Assembly: GCA_035634255.1 (NCBI GenBank)
Contig: DASQDI010000147.1
Span: 1 to 55,162, forward strand
DNA length: 55,162 bases
DNA from: DATLMR01 sp035634255
Lineage (GTDB): Bacteria > Acidobacteriota > Blastocatellia > UBA7656
Direction: 5' to 3'
How positions within the stretch are numbered: the first letter of the stretch is position 1; each line of letters opens with the position of its first letter. The notes beneath the pieces are model-generated. The model was not told the DNA's origin. It saw only the letters and a list, made by a program, of their open reading frames with translations, and searched no databases. This document shows positions 8,903-18,259 of this stretch, piece after piece. Made by a program: the position numbers and the translations under genes.

Positions 8903-9481
8903 ACGTTCCAAGGCCGAGCCTATAATAGCCCATCCCGCTTCGGGAAGATAGACAGTAATAACGCCGCCTTATGACCCGCCGCGACACTGCGCCCCCGCGC
9001 GGCCTCGGGCGTTGAATTTAATGGGGCGGGCCTAAAAAGAGCAAGCTCGCGGAATAGATTCAATCCATTCCGGTATAAAGTCAACGTAGGGCTGGAAGGT
9101 TAGAGAAAACGCGGTTGAGGTACCCCATGCCGGTGACAGGATTTGTCATAAAAAACGGGCGGATGGCGCATATTGTCAGTCGGCCCCGCCCGGTCCGGGA
9201 TGCGGGCCTTCCGGGAGCGATTCTCTAAATCCTGTTGCAAATAGATTTTTTATAACCATTCTCACAATTGACCGCCATTTTGCCCCGGCCAACGGAAGCA
9301 TGGTGAGGCGGCATCAAAGTTGCGAACCGGTCATTCAGTGGGAACCCGAATAGGGATTGAAATGTCGGTTTTGAAGCGAACAGGGGAACGGCCCGGATCG
9401 TTTTAATAGATGACTCGGGCCATCGAAGCCATCGGGCTCTTCAAGTTGAAGATGGCGAGGGCGTAGAAAGTAGGTGGGGAA
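8903..9481. other. Divergent ubiE / Clp-like intergenic region
   Basis: This 579-bp gap separates divergent genes. It is moderately AT-rich around 9230-9280 (TTGCAAATAGATTTTTTATAACC), where promoter elements for the plus-strand ATPase are most likely, but no canonical spacing of -35 and -10 is visible. I see no small gene, no RNA gene and no strong inverted repeat. Confidence 0.4.
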
Positions 9482-10615
9482 ATGAGTGGAACTAAACAAA
9501 AGAGAGTATTGATCACACTCGATCCTGAAGCGAAAAGCCCTAAAGCGCGAGAGTTTGAATCCGAGCTTTACAAGCGCGTGATCGGACAGGATCGAGCCGT
9601 TCGCAGCATCTCTTCTCTGTACCAGGTATTTCAGGCGGGGATGACCAACGTCTCCCGGCCCATCGGGACGATGCTCTTCCTCGGCCCGACCGGGTCGGGC
9701 AAGACGCACGTGGTCGAAGCCGCGGCCGAGATGCTGTTCGAAAACCCGAATGCCGTAATCAAGATCGACTGCGCGGAGTTCCAGCACTCGCACGAGATCG
9801 CGAAGCTGCTCGGCTCCCCGCCCGGCTACCTCGGCCACAGGGAGACATCCCCCCTGTTGTCGCAGGAGAATCTGGACAGGTACAGGACCGAAGCCGACCC
9901 GTTCACGCTCGTGCTGTTCGACGAGATCGAGAAGGCGTCCGACGCGCTCTGGCAGCTGTTGCTCGGGGTGCTCGATAAAGGCACGCTCACGCTCGGGGAC
10001 AACCGCAAGGTCGATTTTTCGCAGACCATGATATTTATGACCTCGAACCTGGGGGCGAAAGAGCTGAGCGAGCTCATCTCCGGCTCCATCGGCTTCGCGC
10101 CTTCCAAGGGCACGGGCCTGGAAGAGAGCGACCTGGACCAGAAGATATATCGCACGGCGCTCGAAGCCGCGCGGAAGAAGTTCTCCCCCGAGTTTATGAA
10201 CCGGATAGATAAGGTGGTCGTCTTCCGCAGCCTGAAGCATGAGCAGTTGCGCGGCATACTCGACCTTGAGCTCGCGGCGGTCCAGCGCAGGATCGACGAG
10301 GGCGCGGGCGAGCACTTCAGCTTCAAGGTCACGGACACGGCCAAGGAGTTTCTCCTGAGCGAAGGGGTCGAGTACAGGTACGGCGCGCGGCACCTGAAGC
10401 GCGCGATTGAGCGGTTCCTGGTCGTCCCGCTCGCGAACCTCTCCGCGACCCGGCAGGTGGGCCTCGGCGACTGCATCGTCGTGGACGCCGACTCGCAGGG
10501 CGGAAAGCTCGCTTTTTATCTCGACGAGTCTGAGATGAGCAAGGCCCTCGCGGCCCTCGAAGCCGCGGGTGTCGCGGGAAAGAATAAAGAGAATAAGACT
10601 CTTATCGCCGCATGA
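9482..10615 (+). CDS. Orphan single-AAA Clp/HSP100-like ATPase
   Basis: The 377-residue protein corresponds to the second AAA module of ClpA/ClpB plus its small C-terminal domain. Visible parts are the IGQDRAVRSI lead-in, Walker A GPTGSGKT (68-75), a pore-loop-like GYLGH (115-119), Walker B LVLFDEIEKA (about 143-152), sensor 1 TSN (187-189), arginine finger FMNRIDK (R241) and sensor 2 GARHLKR. The Clp N-domain, first AAA module and ClpB middle domain are absent, and no ClpP-type tripeptide loop is obvious. It probably unfolds or remodels proteins in the cytoplasm, perhaps with a dedicated adaptor. RBS GGTGGGGA precedes ATG 9482. It is not clpX: no zinc-binding domain is present. Confidence 0.85.
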   Translation: MSGTKQKRVLITLDPEAKSPKAREFESELYKRVIGQDRAVRSISSLYQVFQAGMTNVSRPIGTMLFLGPTGSGKTHVVEAAAEMLFENPNAVIKIDCAEFQHSHEIAKLLGSPPGYLGHRETSPLLSQENLDRYRTEADPFTLVLFDEIEKASDALWQLLLGVLDKGTLTLGDNRKVDFSQTMIFMTSNLGAKELSELISGSIGFAPSKGTGLEESDLDQKIYRTALEAARKKFSPEFMNRIDKVVVFRSLKHEQLRGILDLELAAVQRRIDEGAGEHFSFKVTDTAKEFLLSEGVEYRYGARHLKRAIERFLVVPLANLSATRQVGLGDCIVVDADSQGGKLAFYLDESEMSKALAALEAAGVAGKNKENKTLIAA

Positions 10616-10639
10616 CGCCCGCTTAAAAGAGCGGCGTCC

Positions 10640-10678
10640 GGAAATGCCGGGTGGGTTCGTAACTCACCCGGCATTTCC
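10640..10678. terminator. Strong hairpin terminator between convergent genes
   Basis: GGAAATGCCGGGTG (10640-10653) pairs perfectly with CACCCGGCATTTCC (10665-10678), and the stem extends inward by a G-T pair and GTT/AAC to a CGT loop. It sits between the ends of the Clp-like gene (10615) and recG (10692) and can work in both directions. The U-tracts are weak (TTTCCGTCT on the plus side). Confidence 0.75.
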
Positions 10679-10691
10679 GTCTGCCCGCCCT

Positions 10692-12836
10692 TCACCCGAC
10701 GGCGGCCAGCCCGTACTTCGCCTGACCCCGCACGATCTCTATGAGGCGCGAAACCTCGCGCGTGTTGCGGCGGACCGACAGCATGTAGTCGGCCTCGCGC
10801 TTGGCGGCCTCAAGCAGGGCGTAATCCCTGATTATGTTGCCGACGCGGAAGACGGGGACGCCCGACTGGCGCGTCCCCATCACTTCGCCGGGGCCGCGCA
10901 GTTCGAGGTCCTTCTCCGCCACCTTGAAGCCGTCGCTGGTCTCTTCCATGATCGAGAGGCGCTCGCGCGCTTCGGCCGTCCGCTTGTTCCCGGCGAGCAG
11001 GATGCAAAAGGCCTGCTCGTCCCCGCGCCCGACGCGCCCGCGCAACTGGTGGAGCTGCGAAAGGCCGAACCGCTCCGCGTGCTCGATGATCATCACGCTC
11101 GCGTTCGGCACGTCGACCCCGACCTCGATCACGGTCGTCGCCACGAGTATGTGGAGGGCGCCCGAGCGGAACTCCGACATCACCGCGTCCTTCTCTTCCT
11201 GCTTCATCCGCCCGTGAATCAGCCCTATGCGGAAGTTCGGGAAGACGGCCGTCTGTAGGTGCTCGGCCATCTGCGAGGCGTTCAGCAGGTCGAGCTTCTC
11301 CGACTCTTCGACGAGCGGGTAAACGATGTAGACCTGCCTCCCCTGCCTGATGATCGTGTCGAGGAAGTGATAAATCTTGTTGCGCGCGTCCTCGCCCCGC
11401 ACCTTCGTTATGACGGGCTTGCGGCCCGGAGGCATCTCGTCTATGACCGACAGGTCGAGGTCCCCGTAAATAGTCATCGCGAGGGAGCGGGGTATGGGGG
11501 TTGCGGTCATCACAAGGGTATCCGGGTTGTAGCCCCGGTTGATGAGCTCGGCGCGCTGCAACACCCCGAAGCGGTGCTGCTCGTCTATGACGACGAACCC
11601 CAGTTTTTGAAAGTTCACGCCTTCCTGAATGAGGGCATGCGTGCCGACGACCAGATCGACTTCGCCCGCCTCGATGCTCTCATGAAGCTCGCGCTTGCGC
11701 GCGGAGCTGAGCGAGCCCGTCAGCAGTTCGACGCGGTAGCGCGTGGAGGCGAGCATCCGCTTCATGTTCCTCGCGTGCTGTTCGGCGAGTATCTCCGTCG
11801 GCACCATGATGGCGGCCTGGTAGCCGTTTTCAATCGCGACCACCGACGCCTGCAAAGCGACTATCGTCTTCCCCGACCCCACGTCGCCCTGCACGAGGCG
11901 GTTCATGGGCCGGTCGCTCGCCATGTCCTGCACGATCTCCCGCAGCACGCGCTTCTGCGCGCCCGTAGGCTTGAACGGCAGGATGCCGCGCACCGCGTCC
12001 CGCACGCGGTCGTTGACCTCTATTACCGTGCCTTTCAGGGACTGCTCGCGGCCCTGCCGCCGCACCCCCATCGCGAGCGCGAGCCAGAAGAACTCTTCGA
12101 ATATCAAGCGGCGGTGCGCGGGGGATTGGGCCTTGTTGTAGAGCTCAAGCGGCGCGTCGTCGGCCGGGAAATGAATCTGCCGCAGGGCCTCCTGCCGCGA
12201 GATGAGCCTGTTCCGCGAGAGCACTTCCTGAGGGATGACCTCCTCGACCTCGGAGAGGTCGAGCCGCTCGACGACGTGGTGCATTATCGAGCGAAGCTGC
12301 CGCGTGCGCACCTCCCCGAGCTTGCGGTAGACCGGCACGCGGCGGCCCGTGTGAATCGAATCGGCCGAATCGTCCTCGTCGGTCGTGAACTCGTACTCGG
12401 GGTTTTCGACCTCGAAGAAGCCGCGCCGCCCGCGCTTCCACTGGCCATAGAGCAGCACGCGCCGCCCGCGAGGGAACGAGTTCTGGAGGTAAGCCTGATT
12501 CCACCAGTAAGCGCGCACCTGGCCCGTCTCGTCGGTGGCCGAGAACTCGAAGATGCGGAGCCTCCCGCCCTTCACCGCGTACGTGCCCGCGATCCTTACC
12601 TCGACCTCAATCGTCGCATACATCCCGTGTTCGAGGTCGCGGACTCGCGCGAGGTTCGAGCGGTCCTCATACCGAAGAGGCAGGTAACCCATCAGGTCCT
12701 CGACGGTGACCTTGAGGGGGTTCGCCCCGTCCATCGACAAGGCAACGCCCTGAGCCAGTTTCTGCGCCGTCTTGATCGCGAGGCGCGGAATCTCGTGCAG
12801 ATGAAGCTCATAAATGGGCGTCGAAAGCTTGAGCAA
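10692..12836 (-). CDS. recG: ATP-dependent DNA helicase RecG
   Basis: RecG is a branch-migrating superfamily 2 helicase that regresses stalled forks and processes recombination intermediates. The 714-residue product has an N-terminal wedge/OB domain (about 50-150, with FSATDETGQVRAYWWNQ), Walker A GDVGSGKT (317-324), a DEQH box (418-421), the TATPIPRS motif, and the helicase C-terminal half with HGRMKQEEKD, VATTVIEVGVDVPNA and QLRGRVGRG. The tail carries the RecG-typical DGFKVAEKDLELRGPGEVMGTRQSG. The start is TTG 12836 with GAAGG upstream; no good ATG fits better. The length is near the family norm. Confidence 0.96.
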   Translation of the reverse strand: MLKLSTPIYELHLHEIPRLAIKTAQKLAQGVALSMDGANPLKVTVEDLMGYLPLRYEDRSNLARVRDLEHGMYATIEVEVRIAGTYAVKGGRLRIFEFSATDETGQVRAYWWNQAYLQNSFPRGRRVLLYGQWKRGRRGFFEVENPEYEFTTDEDDSADSIHTGRRVPVYRKLGEVRTRQLRSIMHHVVERLDLSEVEEVIPQEVLSRNRLISRQEALRQIHFPADDAPLELYNKAQSPAHRRLIFEEFFWLALAMGVRRQGREQSLKGTVIEVNDRVRDAVRGILPFKPTGAQKRVLREIVQDMASDRPMNRLVQGDVGSGKTIVALQASVVAIENGYQAAIMVPTEILAEQHARNMKRMLASTRYRVELLTGSLSSARKRELHESIEAGEVDLVVGTHALIQEGVNFQKLGFVVIDEQHRFGVLQRAELINRGYNPDTLVMTATPIPRSLAMTIYGDLDLSVIDEMPPGRKPVITKVRGEDARNKIYHFLDTIIRQGRQVYIVYPLVEESEKLDLLNASQMAEHLQTAVFPNFRIGLIHGRMKQEEKDAVMSEFRSGALHILVATTVIEVGVDVPNASVMIIEHAERFGLSQLHQLRGRVGRGDEQAFCILLAGNKRTAEARERLSIMEETSDGFKVAEKDLELRGPGEVMGTRQSGVPVFRVGNIIRDYALLEAAKREADYMLSVRRNTREVSRLIEIVRGQAKYGLAAVG

Positions 12837-12858
12837 GTTGATAACCTTCAGGGGGCAG

Positions 12859-12881
12859 CGGCCGGGGGCCGGGGGCCGGGG
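12859..12881. repeat. GGCCGGG tandem repeat
   Basis: Between recG and the FecR gene, three consecutive copies of a 7-base GGCCGGG unit form a short G/C tract. It may pause polymerase or simply be slippage-derived. No gene covers it. Confidence 0.5.
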
Positions 12882-13001
12882 ATGCCGCCCGTGATTTCGA
12901 TTAAATCAAAAGGGATTTTATAAAGAGAGTTTGAAATGATTAACGGGGGCGGGAGCAACCGCTCCCGCCCTGACCTCTGACTCCTGACCACTGGCCAGCG
13001 C

Positions 13002-14084
13002 TCACGGCTTTCTTGCGGCATCCCTGCCTTCGGTCGTTCGCTCGACATGGCCGGAACGCCCGCCGCCGTGAGACGGGGAGACCACACCGCCGCCGCTACC
13101 CGAGCCGCTACCCGAGCCGCTACCCGAGCCGCTACCACCGCCCCAGCCGCTGCCGCTGCCCGAGCCACTGCCGCCGCCCCAGTAGCCTCCATTCCCGTAG
13201 CCGCTGCCGTTGCCGCAACACGGGTAGTAGGAGCCGGGGGCCCCGAGCCTGTAGCGGTAGCCGTAAGGTGAGTAGAGGTCGTAGAACCCCGGGAGGAATG
13301 TGTAGCACCCGGAAAAGCTGTCATAGACCCACACGTTGCTGAGCATGCCCATGGGGATGCGGCGAAGCATGTCCTTGATCGGCAGACGCTTGTTCGCCGC
13401 GATGATGGTCCGCGCTCGCTCCCTGCTCCAGAGGTCGAAATCATCCTGCGCCTTCTTGTCGGCTATAGAGCTGATGAATGGCCCCTTATCCTCGACGACG
13501 ATCTGCTTGCCGTCCTTCACTTTTATTCCGCCGAGCAGGTACTTCCCTCCGCCGATATCCATCCGCGACCCGTCGATAATCAGCCGCCCTTTGCGCGACA
13601 GGACATGACTTCTCCCATCTTCCGAGACGTTGAACCTGTAGAGGCCGCTCTCTATGATCGCGAAGTCCGACCTGGGGGTCGCGACCCCGACCCAGCTGCC
13701 CAGCATCGAAGCCTCCACGATGGCCGAGCCTTTCGAGAGGAAGACTTCGAACCGGTTCGTTTCCGTGTCGGTTATGACAAGCTCCGAGTTCTCCGACAGG
13801 CGGAGGTAAGCGCCGGGGTTGAGCAGTATCTCGACGCGGCCGCCCGCCCCCGTGCGTACGCGGTCGTAATCCTGCAACTCTTCGCGCGCATTCAGGCGGA
13901 CCCACTCACCCGCGTCGCGCCTGAGACTCGCTTCCCCTTCGACGACGTTGACGACCCCCGCCTGCGCCGACACGACGTACAGCTCCTTCTCTTCCGGCGA
14001 CAGCGGCTTGCGGTCCTCCGCTAGGGACAGGGAGGCGCAGGCCAGAATCATTGAAATTGCCAGGGCGATCTTTTTGAAGGCCAT
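13002..14084 (-). CDS. Secreted FecR-domain protein with glycine-serine-rich tail
   Basis: The 360-residue protein has a clear signal peptide (MAFKKIALAISMILACASLSLA). A FecR-like beta-rich domain covers about residues 35-190: EGEASLRRDAGEWVRLNA, DRVRTGAGGRVEILLNPGAYLRL, then the WVGVATPRSDFAI strand. A helical/polar part (RERARTIIAANKRL) and a Gly/Tyr/Ser-rich C-terminus follow. The tail has GS repeats encoded by a 12-bp tandem repeat. No TM anti-sigma segment and no sigma gene lie next to it, so it is probably a surface or periplasmic protein rather than an iron-sensing FecR. RBS AAAGGAG precedes ATG 14084. Function unknown. Confidence 0.8.
   Translation of the reverse strand: MAFKKIALAISMILACASLSLAEDRKPLSPEEKELYVVSAQAGVVNVVEGEASLRRDAGEWVRLNAREELQDYDRVRTGAGGRVEILLNPGAYLRLSENSELVITDTETNRFEVFLSKGSAIVEASMLGSWVGVATPRSDFAIIESGLYRFNVSEDGRSHVLSRKGRLIIDGSRMDIGGGKYLLGGIKVKDGKQIVVEDKGPFISSIADKKAQDDFDLWSRERARTIIAANKRLPIKDMLRRIPMGMLSNVWVYDSFSGCYTFLPGFYDLYSPYGYRYRLGAPGSYYPCCGNGSGYGNGGYWGGGSGSGSGSGWGGGSGSGSGSGSGSGSGGGVVSPSHGGGRSGHVERTTEGRDAARKP
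13088..13136. repeat. 12-bp tandem repeat encoding GSGSGSGS
   Basis: A GCTACCCGAGCC unit repeats about four times inside the 3' part of the FecR gene and encodes Gly-Ser dipeptides on the minus strand. The length could vary between strains by slippage while staying in frame, because 12 is a multiple of three. Confidence 0.75.
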
Positions 14085-14297
14085 AGGTACTCCTTTACGA
14101 AAAAGCGAGCGGTAAATCCGGGCGCCTTTAGAAGGCGGCGGAAGAGCCGGGACTCCGCGACGTGCGACGACATTATACGCCTCCTGAATCGGCGGGCAAA
14201 GAAAAACGCGCGGCCCCCGTGGTTTTCCGAGGTTCGGGCAAGTGGTAAACTACGCGGTGCCTCAACTCGTTAACTCGGTCGTACCGGAGACTCAAGC

Positions 14298-15779
14298 GTG
14301 CAGCTTCCCTTGCTCGACATCGGCATAATCGCGGCTTACCTGATGGGCGTCACGATATTCGGGTGGCGCTTCGGCCGGAAGCAGAAGGACGTTCGCGACT
14401 ATTTCGTCGGCGACCGCGACGTGCCGTGGTGGGCGATAACGTTCTCGATAGTCGCGACTGAGACCAGCAGCGCCACGTTCGTCAGCGTCCCCGGAATAGC
14501 CTTCGGCGGCAACATGACCTTTCTTCAACTGGTCTTCGGCTACATGATCGGACGCCTTGTCATCGTCCTCCTCTTCATACCGCTCTACTTCCGGGGGGAT
14601 CTGCTGACGGCCTACCAGGCGCTCGACCGGCGCTTCGGCCCGCGGGCCAAGCGCTCCGCCGCCTCGCTCTTTCTGATAACCCGCAGCCTGTCCGACGGGC
14701 TAAGGCTTTTGCTCACGGCCATCGTGCTCGGAGAGCTTACGGGCTGGAGCTACTCCGTCTCGATAATCATTACGGGCGCGGCGACGATCATCTACACCTA
14801 CTTCGGGGGCATGAAGGCCGTCATCTGGACCGACGTGTCGCAGCTTTTCATATACCTCGTCGGGGCTCTGGCCGCGGGCTACATCCTGCTCGACCGCATA
14901 CCGGGCGGGTGGGGCGAATACGTCGCGGTCGGTCAGGCGGCGAACAAGTTTCAGGTCTTCGACTTCGTATTCGACCCGTCTCGGGCCTACACCTTCTGGG
15001 CGGGGCTGATCGGCGGGGCCTTCCTGACGACCTCGACCCACGGCACGGACCAGCTGATGGTCCAGAGGTACCTCTGCGCCAGGTCCGCGCGGCAGGCCAA
15101 CGCCGCCCTGCTCGCGAGCGGCGTGATCATCCTCGCGCAGTTCCTCCTCTTCCTGATGATCGGCGTGGGGCTCTACGTCTTCTACTCGCACTTCCCGTCC
15201 GGCTCGGACTTCAGCCGGACCGACCGCGTCTTCCCGTTCTTCATAATCAACGAGCTGCCGCCGGGTGTGGTCGGCCTCGTGATCGCGTCGATATTCGCCG
15301 CCGCCATGTCCACCCTGTCGTCCTCGCTCAACTCATCGGCCAGCACGTCGCTCGCGGACTTCTACCGACCTCTGGTAAAGCCGGACGCGAGCGACGAGCA
15401 TTACCTGAAAGTCTCGCGCAGGATGACGGCCTTCTGGGGGGTCGTGCAGATCGTCGTCGGCATCAGCGGCATGGGCGCGAGCGAGAGCATAGTCAATCAG
15501 GTGCTCGGCATCGCGGCCTTCACCAACGGCCCCATTCTCGGCATCTTCCTCCTGGCCGCGCTCACGCGCCGCGTTTCGGAGAACGGGGCGTTGATCGGGC
15601 TGGCTCTGGGCATTATTTTAATGCTGGGCGTGCAGTTCGTCCTGCCCCCGGCGACCGGCCTCCACATCGCATGGCCGTGGTTCGTGCTGATCGGGTCGAC
15701 GGTGACGTTCGCCTCCGGCTGCGCGGCGAGCCTGCTTTGGAGGGGAGGGGCCGACAAAGTCCATACGGTATCGAGATGA
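14298..15779 (+). CDS. Sodium:solute symporter (SSS family)
   Basis: The 493-residue integral membrane protein shows about 13 hydrophobic segments and SSS-family landmarks: the YFVGDRDVPWWAITFSIVATETSSATF block in TM2, the GRLVIVLLFIPLY helix, GLVIASIFAAAMSTLSSSLNS in TM8, and later gas-vent-like hydrophobic helices to the end. The start is GTG 14298 with GGAG upstream. Its TGA overlaps the ATG of the AmiE-NamZ fusion gene (ATGA), so the two are translationally coupled. I infer that it imports a product of that enzyme, such as a MurNAc-containing sugar or amino acid; SSS proteins also carry proline, sialic acid and glucose, so the substrate stays open. Confidence 0.9.
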   Translation: MQLPLLDIGIIAAYLMGVTIFGWRFGRKQKDVRDYFVGDRDVPWWAITFSIVATETSSATFVSVPGIAFGGNMTFLQLVFGYMIGRLVIVLLFIPLYFRGDLLTAYQALDRRFGPRAKRSAASLFLITRSLSDGLRLLLTAIVLGELTGWSYSVSIIITGAATIIYTYFGGMKAVIWTDVSQLFIYLVGALAAGYILLDRIPGGWGEYVAVGQAANKFQVFDFVFDPSRAYTFWAGLIGGAFLTTSTHGTDQLMVQRYLCARSARQANAALLASGVIILAQFLLFLMIGVGLYVFYSHFPSGSDFSRTDRVFPFFIINELPPGVVGLVIASIFAAAMSTLSSSLNSSASTSLADFYRPLVKPDASDEHYLKVSRRMTAFWGVVQIVVGISGMGASESIVNQVLGIAAFTNGPILGIFLLAALTRRVSENGALIGLALGIILMLGVQFVLPPATGLHIAWPWFVLIGSTVTFASGCAASLLWRGGADKVHTVSR

Positions 15780-18259
15780 AGAAAATGGCTATAAAGATCG
15801 AATCGGCAATCGCGATCATCGCTCTCGTCGCGACGCTCTCGGCCTCGCCCGCGCGCGCGTTTTCGGCCCCGGCCCCGCGACAGCAGAAGGCTGGAGCGCG
15901 GTCGCTCCCGGTAACGGCCCCCGAGCGCGTGGGGATGTCAGGGCCTCGCCTCGCGAGGATAGACGAAGCGGTCCTCGATTCCATCAAGCGCGGGCAGACG
16001 CCCGGCGCGGTCGTGCTCGTCGGGCGCAAGGGCCACGTCGTTTACCGCAAGGCGTTCGGGGACCGCGCGGTCGTTCCGCGGCGCGAGCCGATGACCGAAG
16101 ACACCATCTTCGACCTCGCGTCGCTCACCAAAGTCGCGGCGACGGCCACGTCGGTCATGATACTCGTCGAGCGCGGAAAGCTCAGCCTCGCCGACCCGGT
16201 CGCGCTCTTCATCCCCGAGTTCGGGCGGTTCGGCAAGGAACGGGTCACCGTAGAACAACTGCTCACCCACCGCTCGGGGCTGGTGCCGGACAACGACATC
16301 AGCGATTACGTCGGGGTCTCGGTCGATCCCCTCGAAAAGATTTATGAGCTTCGGCTGGCCTACGAGCCGGGCTCGCGGTTCGTCTACTCCGACGTGGGCT
16401 ACATCGTAGCCGCGGAGATCGTGCGCAGGGTCTCGGGCCTCCGGCTCGACCGTTTTGCCGGGGAGAACATATTCACCCCGCTCGGGATGAGAGAGACGAG
16501 ATGGGGGTCGGGGCACGCGCCTACCCCGTGGCCGCGCGAGGCGCTCGCGCGGACGGCCCCCACGGAGACGCGCGAAGGCCGAAGCATGCGCGGAGAGGTG
16601 CATGACTCGCGCGCTTACGAGATGGGCGGGGTGGCGGGGCACGCGGGCCTCTTCTCGACCGCCGACGACCTCGCGATCTTCTGCCAGATGTTTCTCAACC
16701 GCGGGGAGTACGCGGGCGCGCGCCTGCTCGCCCCCTACACGGTCGAGCGCATGCTGAGCGCGCACTCCCTGCCCGCATCACAGATGCGCGGGATCGGGTG
16801 GGACGTAAACACATCTTTCTCCTCCAACCGGGGCGACCTCTTCCCCGTCGGCACGTTCGGGCACACGGGCTTCACCGGCACGAGCGTCTGGATCGACCCG
16901 CAGAGCCGGGCCTTCGTCGTGCTGCTGACTAATCGAGTACACCCGGACGGCAAGGGGGATGTCTCAAGGCTCCGTTCGCTCATCGCGTCAATCGTGGCGG
17001 GCGCGATCAGCGACGCTTCGACCGCGCCCCTGCTCGACTTTGCCCCGGCCCCGATGCAGGCCGAGCCCCCGCGCGCGGCCCTGAATCGCGGGGTGCCTTC
17101 CGGCCCCCTCCACCCCGTGCTCACGGGCCTCGACGTGCTTGAGAGGGACGACCTCCGGCAGCTCGAAGGCAGGAAGGTCGCGCTGATTACGAATCACACG
17201 GGCCGCACGCGCGCGGGGCGCTCGGCCATCGACGTGCTGGCCTCCGCGCGAAACCTGAAGCTCGTCTCCATAATCACGCCCGAGCACGGGCTCAGAGGTA
17301 CCGAAGACGCGCCCATCGAAGAAGCGGGCCGCGACGAAAAGACCGGGCTCCCCGTCTACAGCATCTACGCCAGGAACCGCAGGCGACCCACCCCGGAGAT
17401 GCTGCGCGGGGCGGACACGGTCGTCTTCGACATACAGGACATCGGCGCGCGCTTCTACACTTACATCACGACCTGCGCTTACGCGATGGAAGAGGCGGCC
17501 AGAAATAAGATGAAGTTTGTCGTGCTGGACCGCCCGAACCCCATAGACGGCTACTCCATCGAAGGCCCGCTCGCGGACGCGGAGCTCGTCTCCGACCCGG
17601 CCTTCTCATTCACCACGGCCCACGCCCTCCCCGTTCGGCACGGCCTCACCGTGGGAGAGTTCGCGGGCCTCTACAACTCCGAGCGCAAGGTCGGAGCGGA
17701 CCTGACGGTGATAAAGATGGAAGGGTGGCGGCGGGCCGATTATTTCGACGGGACCGGGCTCGCGTGGGTGAACCCGTCTCCGAACATGCGCTCGCTCACC
17801 CAGGCTCTGCTCTATCCGGGCGTCGGGCTGCTCGAAACGACGAACCTCTCGGTGGGGCGCGGGACCGACACGCCGTTTGAAGTGGTGGGCGCGCCCTGGA
17901 TCGACGGGACGAAGCTCGGCGAAGCGCTCAACCGCGCGGGGCTCGCGGGGGTCCGCTTCGTTCCGGTGCGCTTCACTCCGAGGCAGTCCAAATTCGCGGG
18001 CGAAGCGTGCGGGGGCGTGAACATCATCATCACCGACCGCAACTCATTTCGCCCGGTCGCGACCGGCATCGAGATCGCTTACCACCTCTATCAACTCTAT
18101 GCCGGGAGCTGGAAGGTGGACGACTACATCCGCCTGCTCGCGAACCGGGCGGCGCTCTCGGCACTCAAGGCCGGGAAGAGCCCTCAGGAGATCACCGCCA
18201 CGTGGCAGGGCGGGCTGGCGGACTTCGCCCGCGTCAGGAGGAAGTACCTGCTCTACTGA
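15776..18259 (+). CDS. Fusion of beta-lactamase-family amidase (AmiE-like) and exo-beta-N-acetylmuramidase (NamZ/DUF1343)
   Basis: The 827-residue secreted protein begins with a signal peptide (IAIIALVATLSASPARA). Residues of about 45-400 are a serine beta-lactamase/DD-peptidase-type domain with SLTK (116-119, nucleophile S116), YSD (204-206) in place of YxN, and HTG (363-365) for the third box. Residues of about 430-827 match the DUF1343/NamZ family: VALITNHTGRTR, TPEHGLRG, VFDIQDIGARFYTYI, DRPNPIDG, and LLETTNLSVGRGTDTPFE. In Bacillus subtilis AmiE and NamZ are separate products of one muropeptide-recovery operon, and here they are fused. I infer extracytoplasmic release of MurNAc after peptide removal, followed by import through the overlapping symporter. 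Catalysis by the first domain is not proven. Confidence 0.9.
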   Translation: MKKMAIKIESAIAIIALVATLSASPARAFSAPAPRQQKAGARSLPVTAPERVGMSGPRLARIDEAVLDSIKRGQTPGAVVLVGRKGHVVYRKAFGDRAVVPRREPMTEDTIFDLASLTKVAATATSVMILVERGKLSLADPVALFIPEFGRFGKERVTVEQLLTHRSGLVPDNDISDYVGVSVDPLEKIYELRLAYEPGSRFVYSDVGYIVAAEIVRRVSGLRLDRFAGENIFTPLGMRETRWGSGHAPTPWPREALARTAPTETREGRSMRGEVHDSRAYEMGGVAGHAGLFSTADDLAIFCQMFLNRGEYAGARLLAPYTVERMLSAHSLPASQMRGIGWDVNTSFSSNRGDLFPVGTFGHTGFTGTSVWIDPQSRAFVVLLTNRVHPDGKGDVSRLRSLIASIVAGAISDASTAPLLDFAPAPMQAEPPRAALNRGVPSGPLHPVLTGLDVLERDDLRQLEGRKVALITNHTGRTRAGRSAIDVLASARNLKLVSIITPEHGLRGTEDAPIEEAGRDEKTGLPVYSIYARNRRRPTPEMLRGADTVVFDIQDIGARFYTYITTCAYAMEEAARNKMKFVVLDRPNPIDGYSIEGPLADAELVSDPAFSFTTAHALPVRHGLTVGEFAGLYNSERKVGADLTVIKMEGWRRADYFDGTGLAWVNPSPNMRSLTQALLYPGVGLLETTNLSVGRGTDTPFEVVGAPWIDGTKLGEALNRAGLAGVRFVPVRFTPRQSKFAGEACGGVNIIITDRNSFRPVATGIEIAYHLYQLYAGSWKVDDYIRLLANRAALSALKAGKSPQEITATWQGGLADFARVRRKYLLY

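Noticed and set aside
13002..14084. FecR-type iron signalling system
   Set aside because: No sigma factor, TonB receptor or transmembrane segment accompanies the FecR domain here.
14909..15775. Upstream extension of the AmiE-NamZ frame inside the symporter gene
   Set aside because: The stretch is the symporter read in another frame; the signal peptide and ATGA overlap fix the start at 15776.
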